Shown here: positions 33,709 to 43,081 of the stretch, piece by piece
How the letters are laid out: each line of letters begins with the position of its first letter
Position numbering within the stretch: position 1 is the first letter of the stretch
Assembly: GCA_016182545.1 (NCBI GenBank)
Contig: JACPGG010000024.1
Span: 9,298-62,412, forward strand
Direction of reading: 5' to 3'
From: Ignavibacteriales bacterium
GTDB taxonomy: Bacteria; Bacteroidota; Ignavibacteria; UBA10030; UBA8401
Length of the DNA stretch: 53,115 nt
The notes under the pieces: generated by a model
What the model saw: only the letters and a program-made list of their open reading frames with translations
What the model was told of the DNA's origin: nothing
The model's database searches: none
Translations under genes and position numbers: made by a program

Positions 33709-34700
33709 AACCCAACATCGCAATCACGATAGGAGATTTTAACGGAGTCGGTCCGGAAATAATTCTTAAAAGCATCACGCATCCCTCGATAAAAAAAGAG
33801 ATCCATCCAGTCCTGATCGGTTCGTACGAAATATTCGAACACTACGCAAAGAAATTGAAGATCGGTATAGAATTCACCAAAGTCGAAAATCAAAAAATAA
33901 AATTCGAAAGCGGCTCAATTCCTGTCATCGATGTTCACAAAGTGACAATCAAACAATTGCAGATCGGACAAACCTCACCCGACGCGGGGGTCTGTGCCGG
34001 CAGCGCCATTGAACGGGCGATCAAATTATGTTTGGAAAAAGAGGTCGATGCGATGGTGACCGCTCCTGTTTCAAAAGAGGCGCTGCATTACGCAGGATAC
34101 AATTTTCCCGGGCAGACCGAGATGCTGGCAATGCTTACCCGTTCGGAGCGAGTCACAATGATGCTGCTGACCAACACAATGCGTGTTGCGCTGGCGACAG
34201 TACATATCCCCATCAAAAAAGTATCGGAAAATATTTTTCTCGACAGGCTTCTGGAGAAACTGGAGACGATCAATGGCTCGTTAAAGAACGATCTTGGGAT
34301 TTCATCTCCTACAATCGCGGTACTCGGATTGAATCCGCACGCCGGCGAGAACGGTGCAATTGGAATGGAAGAAAAGGAAATCATCATTCCCGCAATTAAA
34401 AAGGGGGAAGAAAAAGGAATCAATGTGGTCGGTCCCTTCTCTGCAGACGGATTTTTTGCCTCCGGCGCATACAAAAAATACGACGCGATCTTGGCAATGT
34501 ATCACGATCAGGGATTGATCCCGCTGAAAATGAGCGGGTTCGATGAAGGGGTGAACTATTCTGCGGGATTGAAAATTATTCGCACCTCACCGGATCACGG
34601 CACGGCGTTCGACATTGCCGGAAAGGGGATCGCCAATCCCGGAAGCATGATTGCAGCCATTCAACTCGCATCATCCATTGCACAACGACGGAAAAAATAA
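33705..34700 (+). CDS. pdxA: 4-hydroxythreonine-4-phosphate dehydrogenase
   Basis: NAD-dependent step of the DXP-dependent pyridoxal-5'-phosphate pathway. The 331 residues have the family marks ITIGDFNGVGPEIILK, VTAPVSKEALHYAG, PGQTEMLA, VLGLNPHAGENG, and AMYHDQGLIPLKM with the metal-binding histidines. The pathway partner pdxJ is not in the window. It overlaps the GWxTD gene (4 nt) and ftsE-like gene (1 nt), so the three are probably translationally coupled. Confidence 0.95.
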   Translation: MKPNIAITIGDFNGVGPEIILKSITHPSIKKEIHPVLIGSYEIFEHYAKKLKIGIEFTKVENQKIKFESGSIPVIDVHKVTIKQLQIGQTSPDAGVCAGSAIERAIKLCLEKEVDAMVTAPVSKEALHYAGYNFPGQTEMLAMLTRSERVTMMLLTNTMRVALATVHIPIKKVSENIFLDRLLEKLETINGSLKNDLGISSPTIAVLGLNPHAGENGAIGMEEKEIIIPAIKKGEEKGINVVGPFSADGFFASGAYKKYDAILAMYHDQGLIPLKMSGFDEGVNYSAGLKIIRTSPDHGTAFDIAGKGIANPGSMIAAIQLASSIAQRRKK

Positions 34701-35368
34701 TGCTCGTTCATCTCGAAGATGTTTACGTTGCACATGACCATCATACGATACTGATGGGAATCAATTTCATCATCGAACGGGGAGAATTCGTATCGTTGGT
34801 CGGTGAATCGGGAGCCGGCAAAAGCAGCCTGCTCCGATTATTATACATGGATTTGAAACCATCCCGCGGCATCGTCCACATCGGCGACTACACATCAAAG
34901 TCTATTAAATCGAATGAAGTGCCCCTCTTGAGGAGAAAACTCGGCATCGTCTTCCAGGATTTTAAACTTCTCGAGGATAGAAATGTGTATGACAATGTCG
35001 CCTTTGCATTGCATGTTACCGGTGCAACATCGGACGAGATAAAGAAAAAGGTGCTGACGGTGTTGACGCAGGTCGGTTTGGGACACAAAAGGAATGCCAT
35101 GCCGCATCAACTATCCGGCGGTGAACAGCAGCGCGTCTGCATCGCCCGCGCACTTGTCAATGAGCCGTTCTTGATTTTAGCAGACGAACCGACCGGCAAT
35201 CTTGATCCCGGCACATCGCACGAAATCCTCAAACTCCTGCTTGACATCAACCACAAAGGGACTGCCGTGTTGATGACGACGCACAATTACGACCTTGTAC
35301 GCAAGTCACAGGGAAGGATACTGCAGATAAAAGAGAAAAGCGTTCGGGAAGTGCAGTTGAAACAGTAA
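34700..35368 (+). CDS. FtsE-like ABC transporter ATPase
   Basis: The 222-residue ATPase has Walker A GESGAGKSS, Q-loop (VFQDFKLLE), signature LSGGEQQRV and Walker B LILADEPTGNLDP. The overall pattern and length match FtsE, which with FtsX controls septal cell-wall hydrolysis; LolD-type or other small ATPases are alternatives. No FtsX-like membrane gene is adjacent. It ends one base before the converging nfu gene. Confidence 0.85.
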   Translation: MLVHLEDVYVAHDHHTILMGINFIIERGEFVSLVGESGAGKSSLLRLLYMDLKPSRGIVHIGDYTSKSIKSNEVPLLRRKLGIVFQDFKLLEDRNVYDNVAFALHVTGATSDEIKKKVLTVLTQVGLGHKRNAMPHQLSGGEQQRVCIARALVNEPFLILADEPTGNLDPGTSHEILKLLLDINHKGTAVLMTTHNYDLVRKSQGRILQIKEKSVREVQLKQ

Positions 35369-35369
35369 A

Positions 35370-35609
35370 TTAGCACAACACCTGTTCCACTCTTTTTATT
35401 TCGGGGATATCGCGCAGAAGACGCCGCTCAACACCGGCGCGTAACGTCATGCGGGACATGGGGCAGCCGACACATGCGCCGGTCAATTTCACTTCGACGA
35501 ATCCGTCGTCGGTGATTCGCACCAATTCAACATCACCCCCATCCGCTTGAAGATAATGACGGATGGAATTAAGAGATGATTGAACCCTGTCTGTGATCGA
35601 TTGTTCCAT
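35370..35609 (-). CDS. Nfu-type iron-sulfur scaffold (NifU C-terminal domain)
   Basis: The 79-residue protein is a lone Nfu domain. It has LQADGGDVELV and the cluster-binding CVGC (C46, C49) in TGACVGCPMSRMTLRAGVE. It would hold and transfer a 4Fe-4S cluster between monomers. It lies 3 nt downstream of the mrp-like gene on the same strand, a common pairing in iron-sulfur assembly. Confidence 0.93.
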   Translation of the reverse strand: MEQSITDRVQSSLNSIRHYLQADGGDVELVRITDDGFVEVKLTGACVGCPMSRMTLRAGVERRLLRDIPEIKRVEQVLC

Positions 35610-35612
35610 GCA

Positions 35613-36704
35613 TTAATTATTCGTACCGATTGAAATCTCGATCGGCTCCGATTGGGAAGACAAATTGCTGATGCTGATCTGTGCAGCAAGATTCTTGGCA
35701 ATCGTCAAAAATATTTTTGAAGGATCACTCCCCGGCTCCGAATCAACGATCGGTCTGCCGGAATCGCTGCCGATACGTATCTTGGTGTAAATAGGTATTT
35801 CGCCGAGGAACGGTACCTTGAACTGTTCGGCAACTTTCTTTCCGCCCCCGGTATCAAAGATATTTTCTCTTTCGCCGCCCGCACTGACAAAGTAACTCAT
35901 GTTCTCAACGACACCCAGGATCGGCACATTCACTTTTTGGAACATCGCCATCCCTTTTCGCGCATCGGCAAGAGACATCTCCTGCGGCGTTGTCACGATC
36001 ACCGCACCGGTCAACGGGATCTGCTGCACAAGCGTCAATTGGATATCGCCGGTACCCGGGGGAAGATCGAAGATAAGATAATCAAGTTCTCCCCACTCAA
36101 CATCCGTGATGAATTGTTTCACAGCTCCGCTTGCCATCGGTCCGCGCCAGATCACCGCCTGGGATGGATCGACCAGGAAACCGATCGACATTACTTTCAC
36201 TCCGTACTTTTCCAGCGGGACAAGTTTCTGATTGTGCATCATCGGCTTCTCATTGATGTTGAACATCAATGGAATACTCGGTCCGTAAATATCGCAATCG
36301 ATCAAACCGACACGCGCCCCTTCACGCGCAAGCGCGACGGCGAGGTTCACCGCAACCGTCGACTTCCCGACCCCGCCTTTTCCGCTTGCAACTGCGATCG
36401 TATTCCGGACCCCTTTCAAGATCGGCGCCTGTTGAACGCTTGAACGCCGCGTCACGCTCGCTGTCATCGTTACAGTAACATTCTTCGCATCGGGAAATGT
36501 GGACCGAACGATCTGCTCCGCCTGTAATTTCATTTCATCCTTTACAGGACATGCAGGGGTGGTCAATTCGATCGTGAATGCGACGTCCGAACCTTTGATT
36601 GCAACATCTTTGACGAAGTTCAATGTCACAATATCCCTGTGGAGGTCGGGATCTTTTACCGCACGGAGCGCAGTCAGTATGTTTTCAGTGTTTAAGGTTG
36701 CCAT
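35613..36704 (-). CDS. mrp: Mrp/ApbC-type iron-sulfur carrier ATPase
   Basis: P-loop NTPase that carries iron-sulfur clusters. The 363 residues include an N-terminal MIP18/DUF59 domain (1-85) with C52 in TPACPVKDEM, and a deviant Walker A GKGGVGKST (108-116). The segment after ENMSYFV, where many homologues have CxxC, reads SAGGERENIF here, so the bridging-cluster cysteines are missing, apparently as in many Bacteroidota. It is paired with the nfu gene. Confidence 0.93.
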   Translation of the reverse strand: MATLNTENILTALRAVKDPDLHRDIVTLNFVKDVAIKGSDVAFTIELTTPACPVKDEMKLQAEQIVRSTFPDAKNVTVTMTASVTRRSSVQQAPILKGVRNTIAVASGKGGVGKSTVAVNLAVALAREGARVGLIDCDIYGPSIPLMFNINEKPMMHNQKLVPLEKYGVKVMSIGFLVDPSQAVIWRGPMASGAVKQFITDVEWGELDYLIFDLPPGTGDIQLTLVQQIPLTGAVIVTTPQEMSLADARKGMAMFQKVNVPILGVVENMSYFVSAGGERENIFDTGGGKKVAEQFKVPFLGEIPIYTKIRIGSDSGRPIVDSEPGSDPSKIFLTIAKNLAAQISISNLSSQSEPIEISIGTNN

Positions 36705-36728
36705 GATCTCTCTTATTAATGTACAAAA

Positions 36729-38582
36729 TTATTGATTCAGATTTTCCCGGCGGAGCCACTCATACACCCACTCAGTTTGCCGCAAAACCTGCGGTACCGC
36801 CACGATCCTGCCGCCAAACCCGATATGACGCCATGTAAACATGCTGCTGGTGGATGTGGATGTTTTGCGAAGATTCGCTTCGTTCAATGTAACACCGTAT
36901 TTCTTCGCAAGGGTTCCGATATACTGATCCAGTGTTTTTTGACGTTTCACGCCCAATAGTTTCTGTTCGATGGTGCGTTTTGTCTCTGCAAAATTCATCC
37001 GTAATGAATCATCGATCACCTTTCGTTCGAGCACTGTAAATATCGTCAAGCCCTCTTTTATTTTCCATGGTCCCTCCACTTCGCCGATCTTTGCTGTTGC
37101 AGCAAACATTCCCAGCTCGCCAAGATTCTTGATATCGGTCAGAACGGACTCCCCGCCATCCTTCGTCCACTCTTTCCGTTTGGAATACTTTCTCGCCAGC
37201 GTCGCAAAATCTTCTCCGCGTTTGAGTTTTTCCTTCAATCCTTTTGCCAATGAGATGCTGTCGACCAATATTTCGCGCAACCGTACCAGCATCGTCGCCC
37301 CAAAGAATGCGGGATCTTTTTGATATTCTTCCTCGATCTCAGTTTCAGAGACTTTGACCGTATCAATGACCTTACGAAGCAGGAGCGCACTGCGCCGATT
37401 ATCCATCCATGTGGAAAGATCGTGGCGCACATTCTCGGACTGTTGAAGATTTTTTCGCAACCCTTCCCGCGTCAGCAGTTCATTTTGAATCACAGTCTTC
37501 ATGTTGTTGTTCAGCACCCATTGCACGTATTCTTTTTGCAGGTTTGGAAAGACGACATAGTTATTGCTCAATCCCAGCAACACTTCTCCGAATGTCATCG
37601 GCGCGCCGGATGCAAAGGTGACAAATTCATTTTGAAGATAGGCGACGAGACGCTTTTGAATATCGTCCAACAAACCGCCCGAAAGCATATATACATTCTT
37701 AGTTCTGTATGCATTGGAATCGAGACTCATCAATGCGTGGATCGTATCCGCCAGCATAAAGAAAAGGTCAGGTTTCGCTTCGGCACGCTGCGATGCGGTC
37801 ACCGAAACGAACGCCTTTGTCGCAAGCGAATCTTCTTTCCTTCCCTTTATGATATTCCGAACTTTGTGCGCCTGATCCTGCCGATTGAATTTTGCATACT
37901 CCGGATTGGTATATTTTTTTAACAATCGCAGCATCACTGTCCCGTAGATTGACGACTCAACAGGTTTAGAGAGGCTGTCTTTATCGATTGTAAATGCCGC
38001 TTCTTCTAACGCCAGATCTGCAGAGCCAAACGACAACTGAACCGTATCGACAGGGATATACAGAGAATCGTAAAACAATTTCAGGATCGTACGTTTGTTT
38101 TTTGCCTGTTTGTATTTTTTAAAGAACAAATCCCCTTCTGCTTTTGAGAGTACGCCGAGGATCTCGACTTCAATTTCATATGCGTACCGGGACAGACCTT
38201 TTTGGATCTCGGCATTCGATATCTCTATCTTCGGCAGCACTTCCCTTTTATAAAATTCATCTCTGACAAAGAGACGCTCAAGATTGTACTGCATGCTTTG
38301 TGTGGCTGAATCAAACCCGATCTGCTGGGCGCTTGCTTCCATTGCCATCAATTTTTCGGCAACGAGTGAGTAGAGGAATTCAAGTTTGGTGTATTCGATC
38401 CTCGATTTTACATCCTTCTGCGGCCACGGCATCAATTCAAACCGTTCCAAAAAATCCTTTGCGGTAATCACCTGCGTGCTGATGCTTGCCAGCGTATCCA
38501 GGGGGAGTTGATTGGTTTGATATCCGAATTGTGACAGCGCGAACTGCGCCAGCAGCACAAATGAAAAAAACAACGCTTTCAT
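36729..38582 (-). CDS. Periplasmic parvulin-type peptidyl-prolyl isomerase
   Basis: The 617-residue protein has a signal peptide ([16 protein letters not shown]), a large helical region (20 to about 400) rich in charged residues, and a parvulin/PpiC domain at about 425-530 ([60 protein letters not shown]). This is the SurA/PrsA-like arrangement for outer-membrane protein folding. It is unusually long compared with SurA (about 430). Its start overlaps the end of purC by 4 nt. Confidence 0.85.
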   Translation of the reverse strand: MKALFFSFVLLAQFALSQFGYQTNQLPLDTLASISTQVITAKDFLERFELMPWPQKDVKSRIEYTKLEFLYSLVAEKLMAMEASAQQIGFDSATQSMQYNLERLFVRDEFYKREVLPKIEISNAEIQKGLSRYAYEIEVEILGVLSKAEGDLFFKKYKQAKNKRTILKLFYDSLYIPVDTVQLSFGSADLALEEAAFTIDKDSLSKPVESSIYGTVMLRLLKKYTNPEYAKFNRQDQAHKVRNIIKGRKEDSLATKAFVSVTASQRAEAKPDLFFMLADTIHALMSLDSNAYRTKNVYMLSGGLLDDIQKRLVAYLQNEFVTFASGAPMTFGEVLLGLSNNYVVFPNLQKEYVQWVLNNNMKTVIQNELLTREGLRKNLQQSENVRHDLSTWMDNRRSALLLRKVIDTVKVSETEIEEEYQKDPAFFGATMLVRLREILVDSISLAKGLKEKLKRGEDFATLARKYSKRKEWTKDGGESVLTDIKNLGELGMFAATAKIGEVEGPWKIKEGLTIFTVLERKVIDDSLRMNFAETKRTIEQKLLGVKRQKTLDQYIGTLAKKYGVTLNEANLRKTSTSTSSMFTWRHIGFGGRIVAVPQVLRQTEWVYEWLRRENLNQ

Positions 38583-39469
38583 TCTACATGTTTTCCCGTC
38601 AATTGAGATAATGCCTTTTTATACAGCTCCGATGTTTTTGAGATGACCTCTTCGGGCATCATCGGTCCCGGCGGTTTTTTGTTGAAGTTGATTGAGACAA
38701 GATAATCGCGCACAAATTGTTTGTCATAACTGTTCTGTGCCTTCCCCGGTTGGTATGTTTCCTTAGGCCAGAATCGGGATGAATCGGGCGTCAATAATTC
38801 ATCGATAAGCACTAATGAACCGTTGCTCAATCCGAATTCCATTTTCGTGTCTGCGATAATGATTCCTTTTGATTCGGCAATTTCGGCAGCCTTCTCGAAG
38901 ATTGCGATCGCCTTCGATCGGACTTGTTCCGCAATCTCCTTTCCCTCCCTCTTTACCATCTCGTCGAACGAAATATTTTCATCGTGAATGCCGATCTCAG
39001 CTTTTGTCGAAGGGGTAAAGATCGTTTCGGGAAGTTTTTGGCTTTCAACGAGCCCAGCAGGAAGTTTGATGCCGCAGATCGAACCGGTCGATTTATAATC
39101 CTGCCATCCTGATCCCGAAATATATCCGCGAACGATACACTCCACAGAAAGCGGATTTGTCTTTTTGACCAGCATGCTGCGACCACGCAGATCTTCTCTA
39201 TACGGTGTGCATTCGGATGGGAACTCATCAACATTGGTAGACACAACATGATTGCGAATGATCTGTTTTGTCTGCTCGAACCAGAATGCAGAGATTTGTG
39301 TAAGAACTTTTCCTTTGTTAGGAATTCCCTGCGGCATCACCACATCGAATGCTGACAAGCGATCCGTTGCAACGAACAGGAGATGATCACCGACATCGTA
39401 AATATCCCGCACTTTTCCGCGTTTGAGGAATTTCAATGTCGGGAATTTCGTTTCGAGAAGTACTTTCAT
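38579..39469 (-). CDS. purC: Phosphoribosylaminoimidazole-succinocarboxamide synthase
   Basis: SAICAR synthetase of de novo purine synthesis. In 296 residues it shows [57 protein letters not shown], and [17 protein letters not shown]. This is the longer yeast-like form. It is co-linear with aat upstream (4 nt gap) and the isomerase gene downstream. Confidence 0.95.
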   Translation of the reverse strand: MKVLLETKFPTLKFLKRGKVRDIYDVGDHLLFVATDRLSAFDVVMPQGIPNKGKVLTQISAFWFEQTKQIIRNHVVSTNVDEFPSECTPYREDLRGRSMLVKKTNPLSVECIVRGYISGSGWQDYKSTGSICGIKLPAGLVESQKLPETIFTPSTKAEIGIHDENISFDEMVKREGKEIAEQVRSKAIAIFEKAAEIAESKGIIIADTKMEFGLSNGSLVLIDELLTPDSSRFWPKETYQPGKAQNSYDKQFVRDYLVSINFNKKPPGPMMPEEVISKTSELYKKALSQLTGKHVE

Positions 39470-39473
39470 GGAG

Positions 39474-40082
39474 TCAGATAAATGTGCATTCCTTTTTTAA
39501 TGCAGAAGTGAGGAATGCAAGATATTCTTGTTTTGATATTTCAATGCAGCCGAGTGTCGCAAGATGTGGGTTGACGTATTGAGCATCCAGCAACGTATAA
39601 CCGCGTTCATTCAATCTTTCAACCAGATGAACCAGTGCTACTTTTGAAGCATCCGTTTTTCGGCTGAACATCGATTCGCCGAAGAACGCGCCGTTGATCG
39701 CCACGCCGTACAATCCGCCGACCAATCTTCCGTCATTCCAGGTTTCAACTGAATGAGCGTACCCCAACCGAAAGAGCCGGAGATAACTTTCGATGATCGA
39801 TTCTGATATCCACACATCCTCTCTCTCCGCACAACGTCTCATCACCCCTTCAAAATCACTGTCGACACGAATCTCAAAAATATTTTTCTTAAGAGTTTGA
39901 CGGAGCGAGCGGGAGATTTTTAATCCATCGAGAGGGATGATCCCTCTCCGTTCCGGTGAGAACCAGTGGATCTCTCCATCTTTCCCGTCCGCCATCGGAA
40001 AAAAGCCGTTGCAGTACGCATTCAACAGAAATTCACTGTCGATGTATTTCTTCCCGTCCGGACTCTTTGCGAAGATTCTCAC
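39474..40082 (-). CDS. aat: Leucyl/phenylalanyl-tRNA-protein transferase
   Basis: Transfers Leu or Phe from tRNA to proteins with N-terminal Lys or Arg, marking them for ClpS/ClpAP degradation. The 202-residue chain shows the family [54 protein letters not shown] and [14 protein letters not shown]. The start is a GTG at 40082. Confidence 0.95.
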   Translation of the reverse strand: MRIFAKSPDGKKYIDSEFLLNAYCNGFFPMADGKDGEIHWFSPERRGIIPLDGLKISRSLRQTLKKNIFEIRVDSDFEGVMRRCAEREDVWISESIIESYLRLFRLGYAHSVETWNDGRLVGGLYGVAINGAFFGESMFSRKTDASKVALVHLVERLNERGYTLLDAQYVNPHLATLGCIEISKQEYLAFLTSALKKECTFI

Positions 40083-40114
40083 GGTTCAAAATGACTGCAT
40101 TGAAATTTCGTCAG

Positions 40115-40161
40115 TAAAAAATCAATGCCGAGTCTTTCACAATACGCAAAGAGCCCGGCAT
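40115..40161 (-). terminator. Terminator after pfkA
   Basis: On the minus strand ATGCCGGGCTCTTT pairs imperfectly with AAAGACTCGGCAT across a short loop and is followed by a T-run (complement of A at 40116-40121). It begins 26 nt after the pfkA stop and lies upstream of aat, so pfkA is probably a separate unit. Confidence 0.7.
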
Positions 40162-40186
40162 CGAAGATTGGTTACAACGCTACAAG

Positions 40187-41287
40187 TTATTCGTCGCCGA
40201 AATTCGTTCCGACATTCCGCGCAGAAGTGATAATTTCGCCGCTGACAGGAACCAAACGCTGTTTCGAGATCGCATCTTTGATCGCAACGCTTGTCACGTG
40301 AACCCCTTTGAGACTTACCATGCGCCCGAATTCACCTTTGACGGCTAGTTCCACCGCCTTTGTGCCGTACCGCGTTGCCAACACACGATCATATGCGGTA
40401 GGACTCCCACCCCGCTGCAAATGTCCAAGAATCGTTGTGCGTGTCTCCAAACCTGTTTCCTGAGTGATGCGACGGCTGATATGTTCGCCGATGCCTCCGA
40501 AACGAATCGGATCAGTTCTCTTAATATCTGTTTCTTTGATAACGATCTCTTCGTCGGCAGCTTTCGCCCCCTCTGCAACACAGACGATGCTGTAGCGGTT
40601 GCCACGCGTACTGCGTTCAATCACGCGCCGCATCACGACATCCCACTTAAATGAAATTTCGGGGATAAGAATGACATCGGCACCCCCTGCAAGACCTGCC
40701 TGCAGTGCGATCCAACCTGCATATCGTCCCATCACTTCAATCACCATCACGCGATGATGCGCGGATGCCGTTGTGTGCAATCGGTCAATTGCTTCGGTCG
40801 CGATCGAAAGAGCTGTATCGAATCCGAATGTTTGATCGGTCGCATCGAGATCATTATCAATGGTTTTCGGAACGCCGATAATATTGATTCCCATCTCGGC
40901 AAGTTTGTTCGATATATGCATCGTTCCGTCGCCGCCGATTGCAATAATGCAATCCAGCCCCCAACCCTTGTAATGTTTTGCAACTCTCGTAGACGCATCG
41001 ACGATCTCGATGCCGTTCAATCCTTCGACAGGATAATGGTATGGGTCCCCTTTGTTGGAAGTACCTAGTATCGTACCACCAAGCCCGATAATTCCTGCAA
41101 TATCGTCACGCGTCAATTCGCGCATACGCCCTTCAACAAATCCTTCAAAGCCGTCTTCAATGCCCACCACCGTCAGACCGTGATCGTTCATCGCCGGTTT
41201 GGCAACACCACGGATAACCGCATTCAATCCGGGACAATCGCCGCCGCCCGTCAGTATTCCAATTCTTTTTACTTTTTTGTTGTTCAT
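40187..41287 (-). CDS. pfkA: 6-phosphofructokinase
   Basis: Phosphorylates fructose-6-phosphate in glycolysis. In 366 residues it has ILTGGGDCPGLNAVIRG, GGTILGTSNKGDP, GGDGTMHIS, PKTIDNDLDATDQTFGFDTA, and MGRYAGWIAL. The donor-determining residues are Gly in GGDG (ATP-like) and Lys in PKTIDND (typical of mixed or PPi forms). That combination is known in ATP-using members of the long group III clade, so ATP is likelier but not certain. Confidence 0.92.
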   Translation of the reverse strand: MNNKKVKRIGILTGGGDCPGLNAVIRGVAKPAMNDHGLTVVGIEDGFEGFVEGRMRELTRDDIAGIIGLGGTILGTSNKGDPYHYPVEGLNGIEIVDASTRVAKHYKGWGLDCIIAIGGDGTMHISNKLAEMGINIIGVPKTIDNDLDATDQTFGFDTALSIATEAIDRLHTTASAHHRVMVIEVMGRYAGWIALQAGLAGGADVILIPEISFKWDVVMRRVIERSTRGNRYSIVCVAEGAKAADEEIVIKETDIKRTDPIRFGGIGEHISRRITQETGLETRTTILGHLQRGGSPTAYDRVLATRYGTKAVELAVKGEFGRMVSLKGVHVTSVAIKDAISKQRLVPVSGEIITSARNVGTNFGDE

Positions 41288-41367
41288 TCTCTTCTTTTAG
41301 TTCATTCTTTGATGAATTACTAATGCGGATGCAATGTAAGAAAAAATGAGAAGTAGTAAAAGCGATT

Positions 41368-42357
41368 TTATACGCTATTTTTGAGGGCTAAATCGAGGAC
41401 TTCCTGATTGTGCAATGCGCTATCTGCAGATACCAATGGCTGAGTATCGTTGAGAATGCAATCGGAGAAATGTGTCACTTCCAATTGGTAAAGGTCGGGA
41501 ACAAATATTTCTTCTTTCTTAACGTCTGAAAGATTTCCCTGCGAGCCGAATTTAATCTCAAGTGTTGTAGGCGTATTGCTCGGCGTAAAATAAAATGCCG
41601 AGAGAGATCCTTTGGTGCCGACAAATTCGATGTACGTTTGCCGGTAGGATGATTCAAAAGAAGAGTACACAGCCGCAAGCGTTCCTTTTGAAAACCGCAG
41701 CGTCATAACATTCGTCTTTTCAACTTTGTTCGCACCGTCGGCATGCCTCATCATGCTCTGCACAGAAGCGACGGTATCGTCCAGAACGCATCGTATCGAA
41801 TCAAGGCAATGGATGCCGATATCGAACAGCGGTCCGCCACCCGCCGCATGTTTGTCCCACAACCAGCCGCGCTGCGACATTCCTGCATCGTAAATAAATT
41901 CGGAACGGGCAAATGAAATTTCGCCGATCATTCCGGACTGGACAATCTCTTTCATCCGACGAATCAACGGCGAAAACCGAAGCATATGTCCAACCATGAA
42001 CTTCACATTTGTACTTTTGCATGCTTCGATCATCTCTTTCCCCTGGGCTGCATTCAACGCCATCGGTTTTTCAACGAGTATATGTTTTTTCGCCTTTGCA
42101 GCAAACAATGTTTCGGGATGATGCTGGCCATTCGCGGAAACAATGAATACAGCGTCAACGTCCGGCGAGGCAACTAATCGATCGACCGAGTCGAAGTACA
42201 ACGGAATGCCATGCTCCTCCGCTTTCCACTTCGCCATATCCAACGACCGCTTTTGAATGGCGACCAGTTCGGAATTTTCACATTTCCTGATCGCCGGCAT
42301 AATTGCGCGTTCTGCAAATGCCCCAAAACCGATGATGCCGTAACGGATCTTGTTCAT
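41368..42357 (-). CDS. Gfo/Idh/MocA-family oxidoreductase
   Basis: NAD(P)-dependent sugar or sugar-acid dehydrogenase. The 329 residues have the Rossmann start RYGIIGFGAFAERAIMPAI, VFIVSANGQHHPETLFAAKAKKHILVEKPMAL (E-K-P signature), and a C-terminal domain with GGGPLFDIGIHCLDSIR (catalytic D and H). Substrate unknown. It ends 4 nt after the start of the next gene's upstream partner region and is closely followed by the barrel gene on the same strand. Confidence 0.9.
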   Translation of the reverse strand: MNKIRYGIIGFGAFAERAIMPAIRKCENSELVAIQKRSLDMAKWKAEEHGIPLYFDSVDRLVASPDVDAVFIVSANGQHHPETLFAAKAKKHILVEKPMALNAAQGKEMIEACKSTNVKFMVGHMLRFSPLIRRMKEIVQSGMIGEISFARSEFIYDAGMSQRGWLWDKHAAGGGPLFDIGIHCLDSIRCVLDDTVASVQSMMRHADGANKVEKTNVMTLRFSKGTLAAVYSSFESSYRQTYIEFVGTKGSLSAFYFTPSNTPTTLEIKFGSQGNLSDVKKEEIFVPDLYQLEVTHFSDCILNDTQPLVSADSALHNQEVLDLALKNSV

Positions 42358-42360
42358 AGA

Positions 42361-42984
42361 CTAAAAATAATATGTGATAACCAAGAATGAACTTTCGAAG
42401 AAAAATTCATTACTCTTGAAATCATTTGGTGGAAGTTGTGCGTCGGTCGCATGCCGATTCGTGATCTCGTAATACACACGTTTCTGGATTTCCAATGAAA
42501 TTTGATCCGTTAAATAATGTTCTGCTCCCATTCCAAATTTGAATCGATGATTTATTGTTCTTTCTTCCACATCAACGTTGTATTGGAAGATCTGCATACG
42601 ACTGATCTCATCGAATTTATAAACACCTTCCGTTCGTATGCTTCTTGACCATTCCCGTTCAACGTCGGTTTGCAAAGTTAAATTTACTTCATCAAATATT
42701 CCGATTGTTCGTTGGTACCCGATCAAAAATGTGTAATTATTCTGTTCACCGTCCGTAGCATAATATGGCTTATCCAATGAATTCCTGAAGACACTCGAAC
42801 CGATTTGGAATTGTGTAATGACACAATCATCTGCAGTGAGTTTATACTTCAAACATAACTTCTCATCAATGTATCCTCTAAATTCAAGGAAAATACCGAA
42901 CGGATGTTTGACCGCTGTACTATCCTGAGAAAAAATACTCTGTGAAATAAAAACCAATGCCGCAAAGATTATTATCTTTTTCAT
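42361..42984 (-). CDS. Exported protein, probable outer-membrane beta-barrel
   Basis: Family not recognised. The 207-residue protein has a signal peptide (KKIIIFAALVFISQSIFSQ) followed by many short amphipathic beta-like segments (GYQRTIGIFDEVNLTLQTDV, FKFGMGAEHYLTDQISLEIQ) and ends with aromatic residues (SSFLVITYYF), a typical barrel C-terminus. It lies 3 nt upstream of the oxidoreductase gene and is likely in the same unit. Confidence 0.6.
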   Translation of the reverse strand: MKKIIIFAALVFISQSIFSQDSTAVKHPFGIFLEFRGYIDEKLCLKYKLTADDCVITQFQIGSSVFRNSLDKPYYATDGEQNNYTFLIGYQRTIGIFDEVNLTLQTDVEREWSRSIRTEGVYKFDEISRMQIFQYNVDVEERTINHRFKFGMGAEHYLTDQISLEIQKRVYYEITNRHATDAQLPPNDFKSNEFFFESSFLVITYYF

Positions 42985-43025
42985 TTTTTTTGTTTCCGTA
43001 TTGTTGATAACAATCGAATATCAAC

Positions 43026-43056
43026 AAAAAAGCGAGGCTTAGCAAGCCTCGCTTTT
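43026..43056 (-). terminator. Strong terminator after the cytochrome gene
   Basis: On the minus strand AGCGAGGCTT pairs with AAGCCTCGCT around a 3-nt loop, preceded by A's and followed by T's. It is symmetrical, so it may work in both directions, and lies 25 nt after the cytochrome stop. Confidence 0.92.
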
Positions 43057-43081
43057 AGTGAAAAAGAATTCAGATATAAGA

